A DNA stretch of 64,000 bases, taken from an uncultured Lachnospiraceae bacterium (GTDB taxonomy: Bacteria > Bacillota > Clostridia > Lachnospirales > Lachnospiraceae). Every line of letters begins with the position of its first letter. The first letter of the stretch is position 1. The stretch is from the NCBI GenBank assembly GCA_910585965.1, contig CAJUHH010000008.1:1-64000 (forward strand), in the 5' to 3' direction. The translations under genes and the position numbers were made by a program. A model generated the notes under the pieces. The model saw nothing but the letters and a program-made list of their open reading frames with translations, did no database searches and was not told the DNA's origin. This document shows positions 35,041-42,757 of this stretch, in pieces.

Positions 35041-36492
35041 CTATCCGTTATAGACTTCATCCTTCATCATCAAATGCACCGCGCTCTTCTTAAAGGTCAG
35101 CGGCAGGGCCAGAATGTTCGGGTTTTCCCCGACATATTTCTTTTTCGCGTCTTCCAGCGCTTCCTCTATCGTCGCCCTCGTCTTCAGTCCCATTCCCCTC
35201 GCATATCCGGGTTCCTGTGCGCCGCAAATATAAATAGCGGAAGTATTCATCTCCGCGATATGCCCGCATGCGATCATGGAAAATCCATGGAACGGATGGA
35301 AAGCGTTGGTATAGCGGTACTTGCGGATATATTCCTCGTTCGTCGCAAAATATTCGCCCAGCCGATTCATATCCGGCAGCGTATTCATCTGATCCTTCTG
35401 GAACATATCGTACATTTCCCTCAAATAAGGCCACAATTCATCGTGGAAATACCCATTGCAGATCGAAGCGCAGATGATAACGCACTTGTCGCTCATGACC
35501 CTCTTATGACGGATCACCTGTGCGGAAAGCGCCTGCATCATCATGATCGGGTTCGTTCCCATGCCCTCGCCGTAATGGAAAAACTGGGGCATACCGAAGA
35601 TCATTACGTCATATTTTTTCTCCGCAAAAGGCACATAAGTCCTTTTGTCTGCCACCTTCCATGACGCGGGCTGCATTTCCTTCGCATAGCCGGAGAAAAT
35701 GGCAATCTGTCTGGAAGAGGTGTCCAGAACGGCATCGCAGCAGAAGAATTTCTTGCCCATGCATTTCTCCATATGCTGCCCGATTTCGTCGAACTTCGTC
35801 CTCATCAGGGAATGGCCGCTGACCGGCACGAAGTCTTCCCTGTGCATTACCTTCGGTACATGGTGGGAAGCGATGGACCTCCAATGGGTGATCCCCGTCG
35901 CGCAATGCTTATATCCGCCGGAATAGCCGCCGTAAGGGTTGCCTTGCGTATGCCCGATCAAAATAGCCACGTCGCTGTCATACACATATTTATTCATGAG
36001 TACCGGGTCGCCCCTGTCCGTCAGCCCAAGATCCACCAGATGGTCATAATCTTCGCTGTCATGGTTGATAATCTGCCCGCAGTACCAAAACTCATCAAAC
36101 AGCTCTTTCCCAAGCACGCCCCTGATTTCCTGCTCCGTGTTTTTTCGGTGCAGGCCGTTGGAGCAGATTAAAAGAATATCCTTTTTCTCCACGCCCGCCG
36201 CATATAGCTCCTGCAAAATCAGTTTGATCGAAATCTTCCTGTGGGAAGTCGGCTGCTCGCCCCCTTTTACTCTGTCTGGAAATACAATCGTTACTTTGGA
36301 ACCTTTCTTCGCCAATTTGGAAAGCGGCTCCATACCCATCGGATTCCGCAAAGACTCCAGCGTCTTAGCCTCCAGTTCCTCCTCCGGGATATGCGGCGGA
36401 TCAGCCACCGTCACTCCCGGGATAAACACATCCGTACTTTCCGGCAGCTCCGCCACCATCGTTCCCTGTCCATACTCAAATTCCAGTCTCAT
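35041..36492 (-). CDS. LarA-family (DUF2088) nickel-pincer racemase/epimerase homologue
   Basis: A 483-residue LarA-like enzyme. True lactate racemase uses a nickel-pincer nucleotide bound to a Lys. Here the region GYSGGYKHCATGITHW supplies the Lys and GLHRKNTEQE the first His motif; HDSEDYDH and HTQGNPYGG follow. LarB, LarC and LarE, which make the cofactor, are not in the window. The family includes enzymes acting on other 2-hydroxy acids and sugar acids, so lactate is not certain. It sits 27 bp downstream of tpiA in a sugar operon, which argues for a sugar-acid or lactate step. Confidence 0.8.
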   Translation of the reverse strand: MRLEFEYGQGTMVAELPESTDVFIPGVTVADPPHIPEEELEAKTLESLRNPMGMEPLSKLAKKGSKVTIVFPDRVKGGEQPTSHRKISIKLILQELYAAGVEKKDILLICSNGLHRKNTEQEIRGVLGKELFDEFWYCGQIINHDSEDYDHLVDLGLTDRGDPVLMNKYVYDSDVAILIGHTQGNPYGGYSGGYKHCATGITHWRSIASHHVPKVMHREDFVPVSGHSLMRTKFDEIGQHMEKCMGKKFFCCDAVLDTSSRQIAIFSGYAKEMQPASWKVADKRTYVPFAEKKYDVMIFGMPQFFHYGEGMGTNPIMMMQALSAQVIRHKRVMSDKCVIICASICNGYFHDELWPYLREMYDMFQKDQMNTLPDMNRLGEYFATNEEYIRKYRYTNAFHPFHGFSMIACGHIAEMNTSAIYICGAQEPGYARGMGLKTRATIEEALEDAKKKYVGENPNILALPLTFKKSAVHLMMKDEVYNG

Positions 36493-36519
36493 AATCGCTT
36501 CATCCCTTCCTTTCTTTTT

Positions 36520-37356
36520 TTATTTGCCCATATATGTCCGTATAATTTCCCAATATTCCTCTGGATAAAAACCGATCTCCCCCTGGAATCTCGTCAAGGC
36601 GATCAGCCCTCCGTCGATTTCCGGGATGGATGCCAGCATAGCCGCATTGTCCACTTTCAGGCCGCCGCCATAGGCAACCGGCAAGCCGCCGGTGCGTTCT
36701 TTCACAAAACGGGCGATCATCTGAATATAATCCTTCCCCGCCGGTGTTTTCCCCGGACCGATGGACCAGATCGGCTCATAGGCGATCGCCACTTTGGAAG
36801 TATCCACATCTTTTAAGCCGATTTCCAGCTGTTTCCCGATCACTTCCTGCCATCTGTCCTGTTCTTCCGCGCTCTCGCCGATGCAGTATAAAACGGTCAG
36901 CCCTGCTTCCACCGCCGCCTTGATCTCCTGGTTCAGTATTCGGTTCACCGCATCCGTATCTTCCGCTCCGGCCTCGGCCAGGATTCCCATCTTATCCCTG
37001 CGTTCCTCGCAATGGCCGATTAAAACGCTGGAGCATCCCAGGGCCTTTACTGCCTTTCCCGTCCGGTTCGTTGTGAAAGCGCCGAAATTGCCTCCTTCTT
37101 TCACATCCTCCCTATGGATTCCCTGGGAACCGATCGCCAGATTCCTACTTCCTTCCATCGCCCCTGCGGCGGAAAGCAAATGAGCCTCCGGCAGATACAT
37201 CACAAATTCCGCCTCATCCTCCCCGTATTCCGCCAGTGCCTCTTTCGTATTCTCTACAATATACGCCCCCCATTCCTTTACCGGCGCAATACGATTCACA
37301 CCTCCCAGCTCTTGGGGAATGTCAAACCTCTTTAAGTTCAAATAAATATGCTTCAT
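36520..37356 (-). CDS. tpiA: Divergent triose-phosphate isomerase
   Basis: An isomerase of the TIM family, 278 residues. Catalytic residues look kept: Lys in LNLKRF, His in LIGHCEERR, Glu in AYEPIWSIGPGK. However, the usual NWKM is NLKR, GHSERR is GHCEERR and YGGSV is YGGGL. The start is the Met at 37356, with AAGGTAAGG about seven bases upstream; the open frame to 37428 lacks family sequence. It probably interconverts DHAP and GAP made by the operon aldolase, but the changes allow another aldose phosphate as substrate. Confidence 0.85.
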   Translation of the reverse strand: MKHIYLNLKRFDIPQELGGVNRIAPVKEWGAYIVENTKEALAEYGEDEAEFVMYLPEAHLLSAAGAMEGSRNLAIGSQGIHREDVKEGGNFGAFTTNRTGKAVKALGCSSVLIGHCEERRDKMGILAEAGAEDTDAVNRILNQEIKAAVEAGLTVLYCIGESAEEQDRWQEVIGKQLEIGLKDVDTSKVAIAYEPIWSIGPGKTPAGKDYIQMIARFVKERTGGLPVAYGGGLKVDNAAMLASIPEIDGGLIALTRFQGEIGFYPEEYWEIIRTYMGK

Positions 37357-37393
37357 ACGAATAACCTTACCTTTCTTTACTTCTTTCCAGTTC

Positions 37394-38584
37394 CTATATC
37401 CTGCTTCGCAGCACCTGCCCGGCCTCATCCTTGAAGCTTATCATTTCCGGCAGTTCCCCGTCGATCAAGGGCTTGCACCACCGAACAAACGGTTCCGTAA
37501 TATCGTTTCCTCTCTCATTGATATAATCTTCCGGCATTACCCGTTCGTGCAGCATCACCTCTTCAATCGGTATGAGCGGAGTATCCACACCATACTCCTC
37601 CCCCTCTTTCCTCCGAATGCCTACCATCACGCCCGTATGCCCTGCCACGGCAGCCTTTACCGCCTCTCTTCCGACTAAAACGGCTTCTTCCCTGTCCACT
37701 TTCGACTGCAGAAGCATGGAAGCTCTCCCGCACAGCCCGGGCTTTTCGCTCCTCGCCTTGATGCCCAACTTTTTAATGACCAGCTCTGCCAAGTAGGCGC
37801 TGACATCCCCATAATAAACCGCCCGGTCCGTCTGGAAAATCGGCGGCACGATGGATTCTCCCTTCTCATTGCGCAGCCCCTCGCTGACAACGACCACTAC
37901 GCCGCCCAGCTCATCATAAAGCCTTTTGACATCTTCCAAAAATTCCTCTTCCTTAAAATTCCGTTCCGGCAGATAAATCAAATGCGGCGCGTCGCCCGGC
38001 TCTTTCCTTGCCAAGGCGGAAGCCGCCGTGATCCATCCCGCATTCCGCCCCATAGCTTCTATCACGCAGACATGGATCGGCAGCGACTTCACATCCGCCC
38101 CCACTTCCTTCGTAACAGTAGCGATATATTTTGCCGCGCTCGGAAAACCAGGCGCATGGTCAATGATGGAAATATCATTATCCATCGTCTTCGGAATACC
38201 AACCACGTAAATTCCTTCATCCGCACAGACCTTGCTTACCTTGCCGCAGGTATCCATAGATCCGTTCCCCCCATTGAACAGCACATACTTAATATCATTT
38301 TTTTTCAGGATATCCACCATCGCCTCATACTGCTCCTGCTCCAGCGGAAACCGGGAGGAGCCGATCGCCGTTCCCGGCGTCTGCAACAGCAGCTCGATCT
38401 TCCCATCCTCCAATTCTCCCATATCCAGAAAATTCTCCTTAAGGATCGCCTCCGATCCCCCGATCGCTCCATAAATCTTCTTCACATGCGGATTCTCCTG
38501 CGCTTCCCTTATCACCCCATACAAAGAAGCGTTCAAAACCGCCGTCGGCCCTCCTCCATGCACTACCAGCAAATTACCTCCCAT
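37394..38584 (-). CDS. PPi-type 6-phosphofructokinase
   Basis: Phosphorylates fructose-6-phosphate to the 1,6-bisphosphate. The 396 residues carry FNGGNGSMDT and GIPKTMDNDI. The Lys in PKTMDND and the altered GG-N-GS loop favour pyrophosphate rather than ATP as donor, as in the PFP clade. EAMGRNAGWI completes the site. Start at 38584 is supported by AAAGGAG seven bases upstream. It is the first gene of the operon, divergent from LacI. Confidence 0.87.
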   Translation of the reverse strand: MGGNLLVVHGGGPTAVLNASLYGVIREAQENPHVKKIYGAIGGSEAILKENFLDMGELEDGKIELLLQTPGTAIGSSRFPLEQEQYEAMVDILKKNDIKYVLFNGGNGSMDTCGKVSKVCADEGIYVVGIPKTMDNDISIIDHAPGFPSAAKYIATVTKEVGADVKSLPIHVCVIEAMGRNAGWITAASALARKEPGDAPHLIYLPERNFKEEEFLEDVKRLYDELGGVVVVVSEGLRNEKGESIVPPIFQTDRAVYYGDVSAYLAELVIKKLGIKARSEKPGLCGRASMLLQSKVDREEAVLVGREAVKAAVAGHTGVMVGIRRKEGEEYGVDTPLIPIEEVMLHERVMPEDYINERGNDITEPFVRWCKPLIDGELPEMISFKDEAGQVLRSRI

Positions 38585-38665
38585 ACCCAGACTCCTTTCC
38601 CACGTCGTCTTAGAATTTCTCTTTACGTTAATAGTAGCACATTCCCCCCTCATCCCGTTCTAATT

Positions 38666-38687
38666 TTTACTCAAACGTTTGCGTAAA
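38666..38687. promoter_or_regulatory. LacI-type operator between pfk and lacI
   Basis: A 22-bp near-perfect palindrome: TTTAC-T-CAAACGTTTG-C-GTAAA, with only one mismatched pair and a central CG as in LacI/CcpA sites. It lies in the divergent region and overlaps a TTGCGT-17-TACAAT promoter-like pair for lacI, which suggests autoregulation and control of the operon. Confidence 0.85.
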
Positions 38688-38741
38688 CTTTTTCCTCATG
38701 TTACAATAAATGATATACAATAAGAAACGGAAGGAACGGTT

Positions 38742-39755
38742 ATGACGCTGAAAGAAATCGCCGCCCTGGCGGGCGTATCCCCCTCCACCGTATCCCGGGT
38801 CATCAACCACCCCGGAACGAAAGCGGCGGGCAGGGAAGTGGAAAACAGAATATGGCAGATTATCCGGGAAACCGGCTATATTCCTGACGCATCAGCCAGA
38901 AACCTAAAGCTGCATAAAACGCAGGAAAGCGCCGTCCCAAAAGCCATCGGCTGTATCCTGGCACGTACCCATACTACGGATCCTTTTTTTTCAAAAGTAA
39001 CGAGAGGACTGGAACGGGAAGCATTGCGCAACGGATATAATGTCAAATATATTTTTTCCTACCAGGACATCCAAAAACCGAATATCCAACAGGCCATCCA
39101 GCAGACGCGGGTGGATGGCGTCGCCCTTCTGGGCCGTCCGGATTCCAGAATGCGTTCTTTTTTAAAGGCGCACTATAAAAAGATCATTTACACCGGCTTA
39201 AATAATATCGATTCGGAATTCGACCAGATCACATGCAACGCTTACTTGGCCTCCAAAACAGCGGTAAGTTATCTGGCGGAACTGGGCCATATCCATATCG
39301 CCTATCTGGGGGAACGGAAAAACGAGATCCGCTACCGGGGCTATTGGGACGCGTTATCCCAGCTCGCCCTGCCCCTGAACCGGGAACATATTATCGATAC
39401 CCCTCTTTCTACAGAAGGCGGCTACCGGGCTGCCATCCGGCTCTTATCTTCCGGCAGCGAAATTACCGCCCTGTTCTGCGCCAACGATCTGACGGCCATC
39501 GGCGCTATGAAAGCGGCCAAAGAACTGGGCCGCCGGGTTCCTGAAGAGCTGTCCGTCATCGGCATCGACGATATCGAAACATGCCAGTACACCACCCCCA
39601 TGCTCACTACCATCCATATACCGATGGAAGATCTGGGCATTATGACAGCCAAAATATTGATTGACCGGATAGAAACCGGAAAACGGATCCCAATGAAAGT
39701 GGAACTGCCTTTCCGGCTTATCAAAAGAGGAAGCTGCATGGCTCCTCCCTTATAA
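38742..39755 (+). CDS. LacI-family transcriptional regulator
   Basis: A 337-residue repressor-type regulator. The N-terminal helix-turn-helix is TLKEIAALAGVSPSTVSRVI, followed by the hinge and a periplasmic-binding-like effector domain (IGCILARTHTTDPFFSKV, VDGVALLGRP, AIRLLSSGSEITALFCANDL, IGIDDIETC). Divergent from the amino-sugar operon and overlapping a clear operator, it should control that operon in response to a sugar phosphate or sugar. Confidence 0.92.
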   Translation: MTLKEIAALAGVSPSTVSRVINHPGTKAAGREVENRIWQIIRETGYIPDASARNLKLHKTQESAVPKAIGCILARTHTTDPFFSKVTRGLEREALRNGYNVKYIFSYQDIQKPNIQQAIQQTRVDGVALLGRPDSRMRSFLKAHYKKIIYTGLNNIDSEFDQITCNAYLASKTAVSYLAELGHIHIAYLGERKNEIRYRGYWDALSQLALPLNREHIIDTPLSTEGGYRAAIRLLSSGSEITALFCANDLTAIGAMKAAKELGRRVPEELSVIGIDDIETCQYTTPMLTTIHIPMEDLGIMTAKILIDRIETGKRIPMKVELPFRLIKRGSCMAPPL

Positions 39756-39799
39756 AACCTATAAAATAAAAAATCAAAATAAGAAAGGATGAAACGATT

Positions 39800-40684
39800 A
39801 TGCTGCTCACATTAAAAGACCAAGGTTATACAGTTACACTGGAAACGCTGGGTGCTGAATTAAAATCTTACAAAAACGAAGAGGGCAAAGAATTCGTATG
39901 GAATTCTGACCCTAAATTCTGGCCCCGTTCCTCACCGCTCCTCTTCCCTTCCATCGGCAACCTGAGGAACGGAAAAACCATAATAAACGGCCAGGAATAT
40001 GAGATTCCCAAGCATGGCTTCGCAAGGGATATCGATATGGACTATCAAATGGACGGGGACAACAAAGTAACCTTCTCCTTCCAATCCACCGAAGAAACGT
40101 TGAAATGCTATCCTTTCCGCTTCCGTTTCCAGCAAACTTATGAATTGGACGGCTCCAGCCTCCATACCTCCTACACCGTCACCAACGAAGACGATAAAGA
40201 TATGTACTACCATATCGGCGCACACCCAGGTTTCATGTGTCCTCTGGAAGATGGGGAGAAATTTTCGGATTATATCCTGAAATTCCCTTTCGCGGAAACA
40301 TGCGACAGCCCGGTCTATGACCTGGAAAATTCCCAGTTTGATCCGAACCATACCAAAAGATATCTGGATAACAGCGACACTTTGGCGTTAGATTATTCCC
40401 TTTTTGATATCGACGCTCTCGTCTTCTCCCATATAAAATCAAAAAGCGTCAAACTGGTCCACTCCGTTACGGGCAAAGGAATTCAGATGGATTATCCTGA
40501 CTTCGCCACCATCGCTTTCTGGACCCCCGTCAATGCACAGGCCCCCTTCCTTTGCCTGGAACCATGGAACGGCGCGGCTATTTTTGCGGATGAGGATGAC
40601 GAATTCATCCATAAACGGGATATCCAGACATTGAAAGCAGGGGAAAGCAAGACTTACCGCTTATCCATCCGCTTGCTTGTATAA
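39800..40684 (+). CDS. Aldose 1-epimerase family protein (LacX-like)
   Basis: A 294-residue mutarotase-fold protein (TLGAELKSYKNEEGKEFVW, IPKHGFARDI with the conserved His, YYHIGAHPGF with the second His, CLEPWNG with the catalytic Glu). It resembles the LacX/YeaD branch that epimerises free or phosphorylated aldoses. It lies 44 bp after lacI and 22 bp before DUF3842. Confidence 0.87.
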   Translation: MLLTLKDQGYTVTLETLGAELKSYKNEEGKEFVWNSDPKFWPRSSPLLFPSIGNLRNGKTIINGQEYEIPKHGFARDIDMDYQMDGDNKVTFSFQSTEETLKCYPFRFRFQQTYELDGSSLHTSYTVTNEDDKDMYYHIGAHPGFMCPLEDGEKFSDYILKFPFAETCDSPVYDLENSQFDPNHTKRYLDNSDTLALDYSLFDIDALVFSHIKSKSVKLVHSVTGKGIQMDYPDFATIAFWTPVNAQAPFLCLEPWNGAAIFADEDDEFIHKRDIQTLKAGESKTYRLSIRLLV

Positions 40685-40706
40685 ATTGATAAAGGAAAAG
40701 GCCATC

Positions 40707-41138
40707 ATGACAGAAAACATATTAATTTCCATTATTGACGGACAAGGAGGCGGCATCGGGAAGCAGCTGATTGAAAAGCTCGCCCCCCGTCTGGCAGAAG
40801 CAGAAAACGTAACGATCCGCGCCCTCGGCACCAACGCCCTCGCTACAAATGCCATGCTGAAAGCAGGAGCCGATGACGGCGCTACGGGAGAAAACGCTAT
40901 TGTCCTGAATGCGGGAAAATCCCATATTATCGCAGGAGTAATGCCGATCGTGATGCCCCATTCCATTTTAGGGGAGGTCACGCCCCGCATGGCGGAGGCA
41001 GTGGGAAGAAGCGACGCGCTGAAAGTGTTGATCCCCATGCCCCGATGCAATATTATGGTGGCTGTCCCCGGAGCGGCGCCCTTAGGACAATGCATCGACC
41101 GGGCGGTGGAAATGATCGAAGAATATATTAAGGCTTAA
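40707..41138 (+). CDS. DUF3842 protein
   Basis: A 143-residue small soluble protein with ISIIDGQGGGIGKQLIEKL, a Rossmann-like Gly motif, and LGEVTPRMAEAVGRSDALKVLIPMPRCNIMVAVPG in pieces. This matches the clostridial DUF3842 family, function unknown. Start at 40707 follows AAAGGAAAAGG. It is the last plus-strand gene before a convergent hairpin. Confidence 0.8.
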   Translation: MTENILISIIDGQGGGIGKQLIEKLAPRLAEAENVTIRALGTNALATNAMLKAGADDGATGENAIVLNAGKSHIIAGVMPIVMPHSILGEVTPRMAEAVGRSDALKVLIPMPRCNIMVAVPGAAPLGQCIDRAVEMIEEYIKA

Positions 41139-41142
41139 TAGG

Positions 41143-41176
41143 ACAGGCAGGAACCGATCGAACGGTTCCTGCCTGT
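41143..41176. terminator. Convergent hairpin, probable terminator
   Basis: A 14-bp perfect stem ACAGGCAGGAACCG with a six-base loop between DUF3842 and hepT. T-runs are poor, but its place between convergent genes suggests a bidirectional terminator. Confidence 0.65.
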
Positions 41177-41183
41177 GTATGGT

Positions 41184-41504
41184 TTATATATTGCGAAGGC
41201 TGTCCCTTTGTTCGGGAATATCCTCACTGATGATTTCCCAAACAAGCTTTAAATTTACTCCTTCATAATCATGGACAATTCGATTCCTCAGGCCATACAT
41301 CTCATGCCAAGGAATCTCTGGATGATTTTGTGCAAATGCGTTATCTACAAAACGGCATAATTCGCCAATCTGGCTCAGATTAAATACACAAGCATCCACT
41401 AGTTTCATATCTGCTGTAAAACTATCATAAGTATAGCCAGAGCAATAATCCATCAATTTTGCCACATAACCACGCATTTTCTGAATAACAATTTCATTCT
41501 TCAT
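41184..41504 (-). CDS. hepT: HepT-like HEPN toxin (DUF86)
   Basis: A 106-residue HEPN protein. The RNase motif RX4HXY is present as RNRIVHDY near residues 72-79. In MntA-HepT systems the Tyr is AMPylated by MntA, which silences the toxin. It follows mntA with an 11-bp overlap, so the two are coupled. It is expected to cleave RNA when free. Confidence 0.9.
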   Translation of the reverse strand: MKNEIVIQKMRGYVAKLMDYCSGYTYDSFTADMKLVDACVFNLSQIGELCRFVDNAFAQNHPEIPWHEMYGLRNRIVHDYEGVNLKLVWEIISEDIPEQRDSLRNI

Positions 41505-41784
41505 AAATCACCACCCCTGTAGATTGAATTTCATAATCAATTTTAGATCCCTCTTCAATATGAGAAACATCAAAAACATCTACCGACATCCCAACTGCAC
41601 GCCGAACTGCCTCCATAAAGCCCACAAAACGCAATCCCCGTAAATTACTGTCCACAAGCAAATCCAGATCGCTTTTTTCATTAGCTGTCCCCTTTGCCAC
41701 AGATCCGAACAAAATTGCACTTGAAATGCCATAGGTATGAAAAACAGGTCTGAGAACATTTTTTATTTCAGATAAATTCTGCAC
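41494..41784 (-). CDS. mntA: MntA-like nucleotidyltransferase antitoxin
   Basis: A 96-residue minimal nucleotidyltransferase. The motif GS-X10-DxD is exact (GSVAKGTANEKSDLDLLVD). It should inactivate the adjacent HEPN toxin by AMPylation. It is the first gene of the two-gene unit; its start is 94 bp from the divergent ECF promoter. Confidence 0.92.
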   Translation of the reverse strand: MQNLSEIKNVLRPVFHTYGISSAILFGSVAKGTANEKSDLDLLVDSNLRGLRFVGFMEAVRRAVGMSVDVFDVSHIEEGSKIDYEIQSTGVVIYEE

Positions 41785-41877
41785 GATACCAGCACCTCCT
41801 TCAGCCTATCAAATAACACATCAGCCATTTTACCTATCTAAAACGAGTATACCGCCTTTCCATTTCTATTTCAACCC

Positions 41878-41906
41878 TTGACACCCCGGCCCTCCCAGTT
41901 TATAAT
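41878..41906 (+). promoter_or_regulatory. Consensus sigma-A promoter of the ECF/kinase unit
   Basis: TTGACA, 17 bp, TATAAT: both boxes perfect. It predicts a transcript start near 41913 and a 240-nt leader before the ECF gene. Perfect consensus usually implies control after initiation. Confidence 0.93.
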
Positions 41907-41912
41907 AACTAT

Positions 41913-42150
41913 ACTGTACAATCAGAAGATTGTAATTCTTGATGAAAAAGCATCTCACAACGGACGTTTACCGATACCATGAAGGTATTAGCCTTTTTTC
42001 GAAGGATTCCTTTAGAAAAAGGATAATTTCTTTATGGTATTTTCTATTTCCGTGAGCAATAAGCCAAATGCTGCGGGATATTGACTTCACCGTAAAGAAA
42101 GCAGATATTATGGCATCGCATCAGCGATATCTCACTAGGAAAGGATTGTT
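41913..42150 (+). promoter_or_regulatory. Long structured leader, riboswitch candidate
   Basis: A 240-nt untranslated leader with nested pairing: CTCA (41954-41957) with TGAG (42053-42056), CGGA (41961-41964) with TCCG (42049-42052), ATACCATGAAG (41974-41984) with CTTTATGGTAT (42030-42040, one wobble), and an inner CCTTTTT/AAAAAGG hairpin. Conserved-looking single strands flank the stems. It fits none of the TPP, FMN, THF, preQ1 or cobalamin consensus I can recall. An ATCGC/GCGAT hairpin just before the ribosome site could be an expression platform. Confidence 0.6.
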
Positions 42151-42154
42151 CCAT

Positions 42155-42757
42155 ATGAAAACAAAGAAACATAAGCAAAAAGAACCAAACACAAACAATG
42201 AAACTGTCAAAAATGTGGTAAATGCCGCCCTGTGCCTCGCGCTCTGCATGGTGCTGCCCTTTCTGACCGGACAGATTCCCCAGATCGGAAGCGCCCTGTC
42301 GCCGATGCACATCCCCGCCCTGCTCTGCGGCTTTATCTGCGGATGGCCTTATGGGCTTATTGTAGGATTTGCGGCTCCGCTGCTTCGGTTTATGCTGTTC
42401 GGCATGCCGCCCCTTTTCCCTACGGGAACCGCGATGGCCTTCGAGCTGGCGGCTTACGGCGCGACAGCCGGGATTCTTTACAAAAAACTGCCGAAAACCA
42501 TTCCCGGCATTTACATCTCCCTGATCGGAGCTATGCTTATAGGGCGCGTTGTCTGGGGGGCCGTCATGACCGTTATCGCCGGAGTCAGCCAGGTACAGTT
42601 CTCCTTCCAGGCATTCCTTGCCGGCGCTTTCCTCAACGCCATGCCCGGCATCATCTGCCATTTGATCTTAGTACCTATTATTATCGTTGCATTACAGAAA
42701 GCGCATTTTATCAACTATGAATATGATTCACCAGCTCATCCAGACGCACTTAACTAA
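42155..42757 (+). CDS. ECF transporter S component (vitamin/precursor uptake)
   Basis: A 200-residue integral membrane protein with about five to six TM helices, the substrate-binding part of an energy-coupling-factor importer. Characteristic segments are ALSPMHIPALLCGFICG, WPYGLIVGFAAPLLRFML and FPTGTAMAFELAAYG. The start is the Met at 42155 after AGGAAAGG; a longer frame from 42068 runs through the structured leader. The EcfAA'T module is not local, as usual for group II systems. The coupled downstream kinase suggests the imported compound is phosphorylated. Vitamin identity unknown. Confidence 0.85.
   Translation: MKTKKHKQKEPNTNNETVKNVVNAALCLALCMVLPFLTGQIPQIGSALSPMHIPALLCGFICGWPYGLIVGFAAPLLRFMLFGMPPLFPTGTAMAFELAAYGATAGILYKKLPKTIPGIYISLIGAMLIGRVVWGAVMTVIAGVSQVQFSFQAFLAGAFLNAMPGIICHLILVPIIIVALQKAHFINYEYDSPAHPDALN

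Noticed and set aside
41913..42150. Known riboswitch (TPP, FMN, THF, preQ1) before the ECF gene
   Set aside because: No CUGAGA, RFN-box or other hallmark could be placed on the leader; left as unnamed candidate.
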